The notes under the pieces were generated by a model. The model was not told where the DNA came from, searched no databases, and was given only the letters and a program-made list of their open reading frames with translations. A DNA stretch of 64,000 nt from Lachnospiraceae bacterium (GTDB lineage: Bacteria > Bacillota > Clostridia > Lachnospirales > Lachnospiraceae): contig JAFUNC010000015.1 of assembly GCA_017473115.1 (NCBI GenBank), forward strand, positions 1-64,000, written 5' to 3'. Shown in pieces: positions 16,718 through 24,601 of this stretch. The translations under genes and the position numbers were made by a program. How positions within the stretch are numbered: position 1 is the first letter of the stretch; each line of letters begins with the position of its first letter.

Positions 16718-17419
16718 ATGAATATTCCCAGACATGTGGCGGTTATTTTGGACGGTAACGGAAGATGGGCGAAAAGCAAAGGGCTTCCCCGTAAAATGGG
16801 ACACGTTCAAGGTGCCAAAAATGTAGAAGATATGATATACATAGCCGGAGAAATGGGCATTCAGTATTTTACGGTGTATGCATTTTCGACGGAAAACTGG
16901 AAGCGAAGCGAAGAAGAGGTAAGTGCACTTATGGATTTGCTTCGTAAATATCTCTTGACCGGTTTTAAGAAGGCGGCAAAGAATAATGTTAAGTTTCGCG
17001 TCATCGGTGATAAAACCGGCCTTGCCGAGGATATTCAGCAGACCATTGCTGAATTGGAAGAGGACTCTCGGAACAATACAGGACTTTTCATTCAGATTGC
17101 CATTAATTACGGCGGTAGAGATGAAATGATCCGTATGATGCAAAGAATGGCAAAGGATGTAAAAGAAGGCAAAGTGGCACCGGAAGAAATTACGGAACAA
17201 TATGTATCCGACCATTTGGATACGGAAGGTGTGCCGGATCCCGATTTGTTGATTCGTACCAGTGGAGAACAGAGAATATCCAACTTCCTTTTATGGCAGT
17301 TGGCTTATACAGAGTTTTATTTTACCAATGTCCCTTGGCCTGATTTTGACCGTGATGAATTGGTCAAAGCGATTGAAGCATATAATGCAAGAGACAGAAG
17401 ATTTGGTAATGCAAAATAA
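16718..17419 (+). CDS. uppS: Undecaprenyl diphosphate synthase (cis-prenyltransferase)
   Basis: UppS extends farnesyl diphosphate with isopentenyl diphosphate to C55, the lipid carrier for peptidoglycan and other wall polymers. I start at the ATG at 16718 (behind AGAAAGGAATGGAG); a longer frame from 16658 adds 20 residues translated through the hairpin. The 233-residue product begins MNIPRHVAVILDGNGRWAK with the catalytic Asp12, and has the GHVQGAKN and YAFSTENWKRS blocks and RTSGEQRISNFLLWQLAYTE near the end. It lies in the conserved frr-uppS-cdsA order and would use the product of ispA, found at 59374 in this window. Confidence 0.96.
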   Translation: MNIPRHVAVILDGNGRWAKSKGLPRKMGHVQGAKNVEDMIYIAGEMGIQYFTVYAFSTENWKRSEEEVSALMDLLRKYLLTGFKKAAKNNVKFRVIGDKTGLAEDIQQTIAELEEDSRNNTGLFIQIAINYGGRDEMIRMMQRMAKDVKEGKVAPEEITEQYVSDHLDTEGVPDPDLLIRTSGEQRISNFLLWQLAYTEFYFTNVPWPDFDRDELVKAIEAYNARDRRFGNAK

Positions 17420-17439
17420 GGTATTGGCGGAGAGAGCAT

Positions 17440-18333
17440 ATGTTTAAAGCAAGATTTTGGAGTTCGGTAGTTATTTTAGCGGTAATTCTGTTGTTCGGAT
17501 TTGCAGGAGGACCATTGATGGCATTGTTTTTGGGAACAATATCCTGTATCGGATATATAGAGTTTACCAAAGCAACCAAAGTGCGTCCAAATCCCGATAA
17601 AATGTCCGGATTTGAGAAAATAGGTTTGGCAGGCATTTTTCTGTATTATTTGTTGCTTTTGGCAACGGATGATTTGTTGCCGTTCCGTGAGATGTTTGGG
17701 GAATGGCTTTTCAGAACGCAGGGAACTTTTAATTATTTTACCGTATTGGTATTGTTTATTTTTGTATTAAGCATTGTGTCTATGTTTATGGTGTATATTT
17801 TCACCTTTCCAAGACACAATATTACCCAGATAACCCATGCGGCATTTGGCTTAATTTATGTTGCTTTGACGCTGTCGTTTATCTATTACATAAGAGAGTT
17901 GCCTAACGGTATCTATCTGATGTGGCTGGTATTTATCAGTTCTTGGGTTTGCGACACATGCGCTTACATAGTGGGAATGCTTTTGGGCAAGCATAAACTG
18001 ACTCCGAAGTTAAGCCCGAAAAAGTCTGTGGAAGGTGCGATCGGCGGTGTTGCGGGTGCTTCTTTGGCTGGCGGATTGTTTGGATGGCTTTATGTTGCCT
18101 GTACAGACTCTTCATATGGAATTATTGCAGTATTTTCAATTATCTGTTGTGTGGGCTCCGTAGTATCCCAGTGCGGAGATTTGACAGCTTCGGCAATTAA
18201 GAGAAATTATGAAGTCAAAGACTATGGCAAACTTATTCCGGGACACGGCGGCATTTTAGACCGTTTTGACAGTGTTATTTTTACGGCTCCCATGGTATTT
18301 TTCCTTGTAATGTTAATGATGCAGTTTAACTAA
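17440..18333 (+). CDS. cdsA: Phosphatidate cytidylyltransferase (CDP-diacylglycerol synthase)
   Basis: CdsA makes CDP-diacylglycerol from phosphatidic acid and CTP, the branch point for membrane phospholipids. The 297-residue product is a polytopic membrane protein of about eight helices. The family signature near the C-terminus is complete, with CGDLTASAIKRNYEVKDYG followed by LIPGHGGILDRFDS, together with the earlier SPKKSVEGAIGG. Ribosome binding site GGCGGAGAG precedes the ATG. It sits 20 bases after uppS in the usual operon position. Confidence 0.95.
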   Translation: MFKARFWSSVVILAVILLFGFAGGPLMALFLGTISCIGYIEFTKATKVRPNPDKMSGFEKIGLAGIFLYYLLLLATDDLLPFREMFGEWLFRTQGTFNYFTVLVLFIFVLSIVSMFMVYIFTFPRHNITQITHAAFGLIYVALTLSFIYYIRELPNGIYLMWLVFISSWVCDTCAYIVGMLLGKHKLTPKLSPKKSVEGAIGGVAGASLAGGLFGWLYVACTDSSYGIIAVFSIICCVGSVVSQCGDLTASAIKRNYEVKDYGKLIPGHGGILDRFDSVIFTAPMVFFLVMLMMQFN

Positions 18334-18378
18334 AAAGAAAGGCAGATTCAATTTTATAAAATTGGATGCATAAAAAAG

Positions 18379-19521
18379 ATGAAGAAGATAGTAATTTTGG
18401 GCTCTACCGGATCCATCGGAACCCAGACCCTTGAAATAGTACGTGAAAATCAGGATTTGCAGGTGGTTGCGCTGGCGGCAGGCACCAATGTGAAATTGAT
18501 GGAAGAACAGATTCGTGAATTTAAGCCTTCTGTTGCGGTGATGTGGACGGAAGAAGCAGCAACTGATTTAAAGAGCCGGATTGCGGATTTGGATGTGGAA
18601 GTATTAAGCGGTATGGACGGTTTGCTTGAAATTTCCACGCATAAAGATTGTGAAGTATTAGTGACCGCCATTGTGGGAATGATAGGTATCAGGCCTACCA
18701 TAGCAGCAATTGAGGCGGGGAAAACCATTGCACTGGCAAACAAAGAAACACTTGTCAAGGCAGGTCATATTATTATGCCCTTGGCAAAAGAGAAAAATGT
18801 GGCAATTTTGCCGGTAGACAGTGAACACAGTGCAATTTTCCAGTCTTTACAGGGACAGCCCAAAGAACGTTTGAGTAAAATTCTTTTGACGGCTTCCGGC
18901 GGACCGTTCCGCGGAAGAAAAAGAGAAGACTTATTAAATATTCAGGTGGAAGATGCGTTAAAACACCCGAACTGGGCTATGGGACGTAAGATTACCATTG
19001 ATTCAGCAACACTTTGTAATAAAGGCTTGGAAGTAATGGAAGCAAAATGGCTTTTTGATGTGGATTTGGACCGTATAGAAGTTGTGGTGCATCCCCAGAG
19101 TATTATCCATTCCGCTGTGGAATATGTGGATGGCGGTATTATGGCTCAACTTGGTGCGCCGGATATGAAATTGCCCATTCAGTATGCGTTGTTTTATCCG
19201 GACAGACGTCCTATGAGCGGTAAAAGAGTGAATTTCTTTGAATTGGGTTCTATGACTTTTGAGAAACCGGATATGGAAACTTTCCGTGGATTGCAACTTG
19301 CTTATGATGCGGCAACCATTGGCGGAAGTATGCCTACGGTTTATAATGCGGCAAACGAAAAGGCTGTCAGTTTATTCTTGGACCGTAAGATTAAGTTTTT
19401 ACAGATTCCAGAAGTGATTGAGGCTTGTATGCAGAATCATAAGAATATTATGAATCCTACAGTGGACGATATTCTGAATACGGAAGCGGAAGCATATGAT
19501 TATATAGCGAAGCATTTTTAG
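18379..19521 (+). CDS. dxr: 1-deoxy-D-xylulose 5-phosphate reductoisomerase
   Basis: DXR turns DXP into MEP with NADPH, the committed step of the MEP isoprenoid pathway. The 380-residue product starts KKIVILGSTGSIGTQTLEI (NADPH site) and has ALANKETLVKAG, the metal and substrate block PVDSEHSAIFQ, LTASGGPFRG, and the flexible loop HPNWAMGRKITIDSATL. The length is normal. There is no good Shine-Dalgarno directly before the ATG. AAAGGCAG lies at 18338-18345, and a 20-base palindrome (TTCAATTTTA/TAAAATTGGA, 18347-18366) sits between it and the start, which could bring it closer when folded (inference). Confidence 0.97.
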   Translation: MKKIVILGSTGSIGTQTLEIVRENQDLQVVALAAGTNVKLMEEQIREFKPSVAVMWTEEAATDLKSRIADLDVEVLSGMDGLLEISTHKDCEVLVTAIVGMIGIRPTIAAIEAGKTIALANKETLVKAGHIIMPLAKEKNVAILPVDSEHSAIFQSLQGQPKERLSKILLTASGGPFRGRKREDLLNIQVEDALKHPNWAMGRKITIDSATLCNKGLEVMEAKWLFDVDLDRIEVVVHPQSIIHSAVEYVDGGIMAQLGAPDMKLPIQYALFYPDRRPMSGKRVNFFELGSMTFEKPDMETFRGLQLAYDAATIGGSMPTVYNAANEKAVSLFLDRKIKFLQIPEVIEACMQNHKNIMNPTVDDILNTEAEAYDYIAKHF

Positions 19522-19548
19522 CAGACAGAAGGAGAATGTAACGTTTCT

Positions 19549-20649
19549 ATGGAGTTTAATTTTTGGGCAATACTTGCCTTTGTGATTATTTTTGGTGTGG
19601 TGGTAGTGGCTCATGAATTTGGTCATTTTATTGTTGCCAAAACCAATGGAATTAAGGTGTTGGAATTTTCCATCGGTATGGGACCGAAATTGGTAAAATT
19701 CACCAAGGGAGATACGGAATATTCCTTACGTCTTCTTCCGATTGGCGGTGCCTGTATGTTTGAGGGTGAAGACGGTTTGTATGAAGAAGATGAGGAAACA
19801 GAGCGTATTCAGGAAGAAAATCCTTTAGAACGTCCTCAAACCACGCAGGAAGGATCTTTTCAGAATGCATCGGTCTGGGTGCGTATTGCTACGGTAGTGG
19901 CCGGGCCGCTTTTTAATATTGTGCTCGGTTATATTTTGGCAATGATTATTGTGATAAATTGTGGTTCTGTTGTTCCTGCAATCCGTTGGGTAGAGATTGG
20001 ATATCCGGCATATGAAGCGGGGCTTAGGGACGGAGATGTGATTACGGCCATTAATGGTGAAAAAATACATCTTTTCCGTGAAATACAGATAAATGCCATG
20101 TTATACGATGGCGGAACCTGGGAAATAGAGTATGAACGTAAGGGTGAAACTTTTACAACTACGCTGGAACTGGTGGAAAGTGACGGCTCGAATGTAATCG
20201 GTATTAGAGGAGGTAAACTTCATATCAGTGAGGGACTTGACTTGTTCCGATACAGTTGGTATGAAGTCGAATACTGGCTGGATACCACGTTTAAAAGTTT
20301 AAAAATGTTGGTGACCGGACAACTGACGAAAGATGATGTGGCAGGTCCCGTAGGTGTGGCCGGTGTTATAAGTGATACCATTGAAGAAACGAAGGCATAC
20401 GGTTTGCCGACTGTTTTAATAAATATGGTGAACATTGCTTTGCTGCTCAGCGTTAACCTGGGTATCATGAATCTGTTGCCTATACCTGCATTGGATGGCG
20501 GCCGGTTGATTTTTCTTCTGATTGAAGCAGTTATCCGAAAACCCGTACCGAAAAAGGCAGAAGCAATTGTGCATATGATTGGATTTATTGCATTGATGCT
20601 TCTCATGGTGTTGGTATTATTTAACGATGTGTCCAAATTCTTCCGGTAG
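19549..20649 (+). CDS. rseP: RIP metalloprotease RseP (site-2 protease family)
   Basis: This is an intramembrane zinc protease of the S2P family, which cleaves membrane helices, for example of anti-sigma factors. The 366-residue product has HEFGH (H22, E23, H26) in the first helix, a PDZ domain (about residues 135-215, with the AYEAGLRDGDVITAINGE block), and the second metal ligand motif NLLPIPALDGGRL near residue 310. The active site is complete. It is the last gene of the pyrH operon and is followed by a strong terminator. In many Firmicutes ispG would follow directly; here a phosphatase-kinase set intervenes. Confidence 0.95.
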   Translation: MEFNFWAILAFVIIFGVVVVAHEFGHFIVAKTNGIKVLEFSIGMGPKLVKFTKGDTEYSLRLLPIGGACMFEGEDGLYEEDEETERIQEENPLERPQTTQEGSFQNASVWVRIATVVAGPLFNIVLGYILAMIIVINCGSVVPAIRWVEIGYPAYEAGLRDGDVITAINGEKIHLFREIQINAMLYDGGTWEIEYERKGETFTTTLELVESDGSNVIGIRGGKLHISEGLDLFRYSWYEVEYWLDTTFKSLKMLVTGQLTKDDVAGPVGVAGVISDTIEETKAYGLPTVLINMVNIALLLSVNLGIMNLLPIPALDGGRLIFLLIEAVIRKPVPKKAEAIVHMIGFIALMLLMVLVLFNDVSKFFR

Positions 20650-20696
20650 AATGCGGATACCGTTTAAAGTGTAAAAATAATGATTATATAAGTAAA

Positions 20697-20735
20697 AAGC
20701 CTTGCACGGGATGTACCGTGCAGGGCTTTATTTTT
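20697..20735 (+). terminator. Strong terminator closing the pyrH-rseP operon
   Basis: AAGCCTTGCACGG (20697-20709) pairs with CCGTGCAGGGCTT (20716-20728) with one G-T pair and is followed by TATTTTTT. Confidence 0.9.
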
Positions 20736-20949
20736 TGTAAAAAAGTGAATGGTATTGTTCATTATTTTCTTGCACTGTGTCGAAAAATGCGATGAAAAGT
20801 CATGAGAAAATACGGAAAAGGCATTGTTCTTTTTCTGAAAATATGTTATAGATAAAACATTCTACATTTTTATATGTTTATCTAAAATTCAGAAACGTTC
20901 GTTTCAGATTTTTCAGTTGGATTATTTTTATTGAACAGGTGGAGGCAGA
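20736..20949 (+). promoter_or_regulatory. Promoter and palindromes upstream of the PP2C gene
   Basis: TTGTTC (20824-20829), spacing 17, TATAGA (20847-20852), with TG at 20844-20845 (extended -10). An inverted repeat AGATAAAACAT/ATGTTTATCT (20850-20860, 20874-20883, one bulge) covers the likely transcription start. A second perfect palindrome, GAAACG-tt-CGTTTC, lies at 20892-20905. These may be operators or leader structure. The gap between rseP and this gene holds no coding sequence. Confidence 0.55.
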
Positions 20950-21654
20950 ATGCATTTTTCTTATGTCAATCTTTGGGATAAGGGCGATTATTATACAAAA
21001 AATCAAGACAGTTTTTCCATACAGTCAGTTTTTACGGGGAACGGTCCGTATGCAATGGCGCTGGTTTGCGACGGAGTAGGGAGTCTTGCCAAAGGAGAAT
21101 ATGCAGGAGGCTTGACGGCCAAGATTATTACGGATTGGTTTTATCAGAATGCTTTAGATTTATTGTGCCGGAATGCTTCGAAAGAAAAACTGCTGTGCAG
21201 TTTTAAGAGAGCGTTGAGAGATGTGCATGAACAGTTACTGCGTGAAAGCGGCAGGGAAGGAATACGGATGGGGACAACCTGTTCGGTACTGATTTTGTCG
21301 GCAAGGCATTTTTATTTCTTTCACATCGGTGACTGCAGTTGCTATTTCATAGGTAATAAAGTCAAAGAAATCAGTGTAAAACAGGTAAACGAAAAAGGCG
21401 AATTGCGAGGGATCGTGGGCGCCGGGCGGTTGCCTGACATATATTTCAGAACCGGGAAATACAAGCGTCATCAACGTTTTTTGTTGTGCAGTGACGGTTA
21501 TAACCGATGTCTGTCAATGCAAGGTCTTACTGCGTTGGCAAGCAAGAATTTGAAGGAAATGGAAACAGGGAAACTGTTACAGGAAATACTTCAAAGAGGT
21601 AGAAGGAAAGGAGAAAGAGATAATTGTACGGCGATTGTAATAGGGAGAAAATAG
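20950..21654 (+). CDS. PP2C-type Ser/Thr protein phosphatase
   Basis: PP2C (PPM) phosphatases remove phosphate from Ser and Thr with two metal ions. The 234-residue product has the family motifs in order: KNQDSF (Asp ligand), MALVCDGVGS with the key Asp of the DG pair, GTTCSVLIL, FHIGDCSCY, LLCSDGYNR and the closing DNCTAIVI. The usual R of the first motif is replaced in the context WDKGDYYTKNQD. It is soluble with no membrane helix. Its 3' end overlaps the kinase start by 31 bases, so the phosphatase and kinase are translated together and probably oppose each other, as PrpC and PrkC do in Bacillus. Confidence 0.92.
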   Translation: MHFSYVNLWDKGDYYTKNQDSFSIQSVFTGNGPYAMALVCDGVGSLAKGEYAGGLTAKIITDWFYQNALDLLCRNASKEKLLCSFKRALRDVHEQLLRESGREGIRMGTTCSVLILSARHFYFFHIGDCSCYFIGNKVKEISVKQVNEKGELRGIVGAGRLPDIYFRTGKYKRHQRFLLCSDGYNRCLSMQGLTALASKNLKEMETGKLLQEILQRGRRKGERDNCTAIVIGRK

Positions 21655-22676
21655 TCGGAGGAAAATATACAATACTTGGTATGTTGGGAGAAGGCGGATT
21701 CGGAAAGGTATATCTGGTAAAAGATGAGCATATTGACAAGATTTATGCTATGAAAATACAGCCCTTAAATGAATGTACGGATTATAAAAATGAATTTCGT
21801 ATGTTGCGCGTTTTGGAACATCCCGGTCTGCCGGCATTACATGATGCAATGACGGATGAAAGTTACAGTTATATTGTTATGGAAAATGTACAAGGGACAA
21901 CATTGCAAAATTATGTGAAGGAAAGAGGACATTTAAGTATAAAAGAAACAATAAAAATTGCGCTGGGATTATGTGAAATTTTAAGTTATCTTCATCGCAG
22001 ACCGGTACCGGTTATTCATGGTGATTTGAAACCATCCAATATTATGACGGATGAGGGAAAAATAAGGCTGGTTGATTTAGGGTGTGCGTTGACGGCATAT
22101 TCGAAAAATGAAGTGACGTACGGAACACCGGAGTATGCGGCGCCGGAACAGTCTCAAGGGAGTATTTGCACGGGCAGTGATGTATATTCGTTTGGAAAAG
22201 TAATGTTTTATATGCTTACGGGAAGAACGAAAACAGTTTGGGATTGCCGACAGTTAAAGAAAGAATTAAAAGCCTACGGAATTCCCCGCAAATTAAGAAA
22301 GATTATTTTAAAATGTTTACAACCTTGTCCGGAATTGCGTTATCCCGGAGGCGGGGAACTGGAAGAAGCCTTGAGAAAAATAAAGGACACGGGACGGCAT
22401 TTTCCGGGGGCATTCGCCGGTTGTGTTGCAATGATGATTCGTGTGGTCGGAATTGTTATGATGCTATATTGTTTATTTTATAATAAGATTTTAGAATATG
22501 CCGGACAAATGCAGTATAAAAATAATGTGGATATAAAAACACTTTTTATAATGAGCCTCTTAGTTTTTTTACTGGCAATTCCTTGGGATGCCCTGGCAAG
22601 AACACATTATAAAACGGCTGTACTGGAGTGTGAGTGCAGCATTCTGGTGACGGAAGGGTCTTGTAAATGTATATGA
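21624..22676 (+). CDS. Hanks-type Ser/Thr kinase with two C-terminal membrane helices, no PASTA domains
   Basis: I use the TTG at 21624 because AAAGGAG lies 10 bases upstream and the ATP-binding loop begins soon after, leaving no later start that keeps the domain whole. The kinase domain (about residues 15-255) has GEGGFGKVY (G22, G24, G27), the ATP-binding K44, the helix-C E57, a catalytic loop HGDLKPSN (D134, K136, N139; the usual R of HRD is G), DLG in place of DFG (D151) and GTPEYAAPEQ. The RD arginine is missing, so control by activation-loop phosphorylation may differ. Two hydrophobic helices follow (about 265-287 and 306-327), with a short tail containing CEC and CKC. There are no PASTA repeats, unlike PrkC, so it senses something other than muropeptides or takes its signal from a partner. 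Confidence 0.88.
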   Translation: MYGDCNREKIVGGKYTILGMLGEGGFGKVYLVKDEHIDKIYAMKIQPLNECTDYKNEFRMLRVLEHPGLPALHDAMTDESYSYIVMENVQGTTLQNYVKERGHLSIKETIKIALGLCEILSYLHRRPVPVIHGDLKPSNIMTDEGKIRLVDLGCALTAYSKNEVTYGTPEYAAPEQSQGSICTGSDVYSFGKVMFYMLTGRTKTVWDCRQLKKELKAYGIPRKLRKIILKCLQPCPELRYPGGGELEEALRKIKDTGRHFPGAFAGCVAMMIRVVGIVMMLYCLFYNKILEYAGQMQYKNNVDIKTLFIMSLLVFLLAIPWDALARTHYKTAVLECECSILVTEGSCKCI

Positions 22677-22688
22677 AGTTGATATAAT
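22661..22688 (+). promoter_or_regulatory. Promoter of the repeat protein gene, inside the end of the kinase gene
   Basis: TTGTAA (22661-22666), spacing 16, TATAAT (22683-22688) preceded by TG at 22680-22681 (extended -10). A perfect inverted repeat TATGATGA (22705-22712) / TCATCATA (22730-22737) follows in the leader. The third gene may therefore be expressed apart from the kinase. Confidence 0.6.
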
Positions 22689-22784
22689 AAATGTGTGGGA
22701 ATTTTATGATGAAATCGGGATAAAAGACGTCATCATATACACAAGAAGGTATTTACGAAACAGAAGTGTAGAAGGAGAGATACA

Positions 22785-23345
22785 ATGGAACAGAATATGG
22801 AAAAATATGCAGGTTACAATCAGGGAAATTCCAACGGACAGTACTCCGGAATGAATGCGGGGGCATCCTATGAAAACGGCAGGAATCCGCTGCCGAATGT
22901 AAATAATAATATGGATCAAAACAGTATGGATATTCTTCTGAAAAAGTTAAAAAAGGAGATGTTGATTAACAGGATTATTTCCTGTGTGACTCTTGTTATG
23001 ACTACGGTTATTCTTGTGTTGGTGATTATAGCGTTCGTGGAATTAAATAATTTCCTTACAATGGTAGAACCGGTCGTGGAAGAGTTATCCAAGATTGATA
23101 TGGAAGCATTAAATGAATCGCTGAATAATTTTAACAATATCATTGAAACATTTAATGTGGATGAATTAATGGATACGATTAATTCCATTGACTTCGAAGG
23201 CATCAATGAGGTATTAAACGGATTGGATGTGGAAGAGTTGACGGAGACGTTGGAGAATATCAATGAAGGGGCTGACCGGTTGGATGAAATCAGTGAATGG
23301 TTCGAAAATTCGCCCCTGAATATTTTCGGAATCGGCAGTCAATAA
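22785..23345 (+). CDS. One-pass membrane protein with acidic helical repeats, unknown function
   Basis: I recognise no family. The 186-residue product has a flexible N-terminus rich in Asn, Gly and Tyr (residues 1-45), a short basic helix, one membrane helix (about 64-85), and an outward or inward C-terminal part of about 100 residues. This part is built of short acidic, leucine-patterned repeats of roughly 11-14 residues (IDMEALNESL, VDELMDTINS, IDFEGINEVL, LDVEELTETL). The Ser/Tyr-containing N-terminus could be a kinase substrate, but that is inference from position 108 bases after the kinase gene. Ribosome binding site AAGGAGAG precedes the ATG. The repeats resemble those in proteins that form coiled coils or lipid-associated helices. 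Confidence 0.8.
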   Translation: MEQNMEKYAGYNQGNSNGQYSGMNAGASYENGRNPLPNVNNNMDQNSMDILLKKLKKEMLINRIISCVTLVMTTVILVLVIIAFVELNNFLTMVEPVVEELSKIDMEALNESLNNFNNIIETFNVDELMDTINSIDFEGINEVLNGLDVEELTETLENINEGADRLDEISEWFENSPLNIFGIGSQ

Positions 23346-23473
23346 AAGTTAAATTTCTGAAAAAGTAGTGATTAATCCATTTGAGTATGCTAAAATGTGT
23401 ATCATAAGTTTTATGCATAAAATGAATAAGCGGCAGGATGATAACAGGTCCTGTATGAAGGAGAAACGGTGTT

Positions 23474-24529
23474 ATGACCAGAAATGATACAAGAGTAATT
23501 CATATCGGCGACAGAGTAATCGGTGGTGGGAATCCGATTTTGATTCAATCCATGACCAATACAAAAACAGAAGATGTGGCTGCAACCGTGGCTCAGATTC
23601 TTGAGTTAGAGGCGGCAGGTTGTGAAATTGTACGTTGTACCGTACCGACACTTGAGGCTGCAAAAGCAATTGCAGAAATTAAAAAGGAGATTCATATTCC
23701 TTTGGTAGCGGATATCCATTTTGATTATAAAATGGCAATCGCGGCAATGGAAAACGGTGCGGATAAAATCCGTATCAATCCCGGAAATATCGGCGGTATG
23801 GATAAGGTAAAAGCGGTAGTGGATGTAGCCAAAGAACGTAACATTCCTATTCGTGTCGGCGTAAACAGCGGTTCTCTTGAGAAGGAACTTGTGAAGAAGT
23901 ACAACGGTGTTACAGCGGAAGGTATTGTGGAAAGTGCATTGGATAAGGTTGCCATGATTGAAAGTCTGGGATATGAAAATATGGTAATATCCATTAAGTC
24001 ATCCGATGTTATGATGTGTATCAAAGCGCACGAACTTTTGGTCGAGAAGACAAACTACCCTTTACATGTGGGCATCACGGAATCCGGGACCTATTTTTCC
24101 GGAAATATTAAATCGTCAGTGGGCTTGGGTGTGATTTTATATCAGGGAATCGGAGATACCATTCGCGTGTCTTTGACAGGTAATCCCGTAGAAGAAATCA
24201 AAACTGCCAAATTAATTTTGAAAACTTTGGGACTTCGTAAGGGCGGCATTGAAGTAGTAAGTTGTCCTACTTGCGGAAGAACCCAGATTGATTTAATCGG
24301 ACTTGCAAATCAGGTAGAAACTCTGGTGGCAGGTTATCCGTTGGATATTAAAGTGGCCGTAATGGGGTGCGTGGTAAACGGACCCGGAGAGGCCAAAGAA
24401 GCAGATTTGGGTATCGCCGGCGGTATCGGAGAAGGTTTGCTTATTAAAAAAGGCGAGATTGTTCGCAAACTCCCGGAACATGAACTTTTATCAGCGCTGA
24501 AATATGAATTGGATCATTGGGAGTCATGA
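23474..24529 (+). CDS. ispG: 4-hydroxy-3-methylbut-2-enyl diphosphate synthase (IspG)
   Basis: IspG is a [4Fe-4S] enzyme that converts MEcPP to HMBPP in the MEP pathway, using reduced flavodoxin or ferredoxin. The 351-residue product has the short bacterial two-domain form: a TIM barrel (IQSMTNTKTEDV, PLVADIHFD, KIRINPGNIG) and a C-terminal cluster domain with ligands C264 and C267 (CPTCGRTQID), C299 (GCVVNGPGE) and E306. All ligands are present. Ribosome binding site AAGGAGAAA precedes the ATG at 23474. The next gene is polC, the conserved Firmicute order. Confidence 0.96.
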   Translation: MTRNDTRVIHIGDRVIGGGNPILIQSMTNTKTEDVAATVAQILELEAAGCEIVRCTVPTLEAAKAIAEIKKEIHIPLVADIHFDYKMAIAAMENGADKIRINPGNIGGMDKVKAVVDVAKERNIPIRVGVNSGSLEKELVKKYNGVTAEGIVESALDKVAMIESLGYENMVISIKSSDVMMCIKAHELLVEKTNYPLHVGITESGTYFSGNIKSSVGLGVILYQGIGDTIRVSLTGNPVEEIKTAKLILKTLGLRKGGIEVVSCPTCGRTQIDLIGLANQVETLVAGYPLDIKVAVMGCVVNGPGEAKEADLGIAGGIGEGLLIKKGEIVRKLPEHELLSALKYELDHWES

Positions 24530-24546
24530 TGTACGAATGCTAAAAT
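24517..24546 (+). promoter_or_regulatory. Possible polC promoter
   Basis: TTGGGA (24517-24522), spacing 18, TAAAAT (24541-24546). If used, transcription would start just before the hairpin at 24558. The hexamers are only moderate. Confidence 0.3.
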
Positions 24547-24557
24547 ATTACGATGGG

Positions 24558-24581
24558 GAACCGACCTTGTGTCGGTTCTTT
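24558..24581 (+). terminator. Terminator-like hairpin just before polC
   Basis: GAACCGAC (24558-24565) pairs perfectly with GTCGGTTC (24571-24578) around CTTGT and is followed by TTTC. It ends about 20 bases before the polC start and could attenuate polC or end ispG transcripts. Confidence 0.6.
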
Positions 24582-24601
24582 CATACCTAGGGGAAGATAA
24601 A

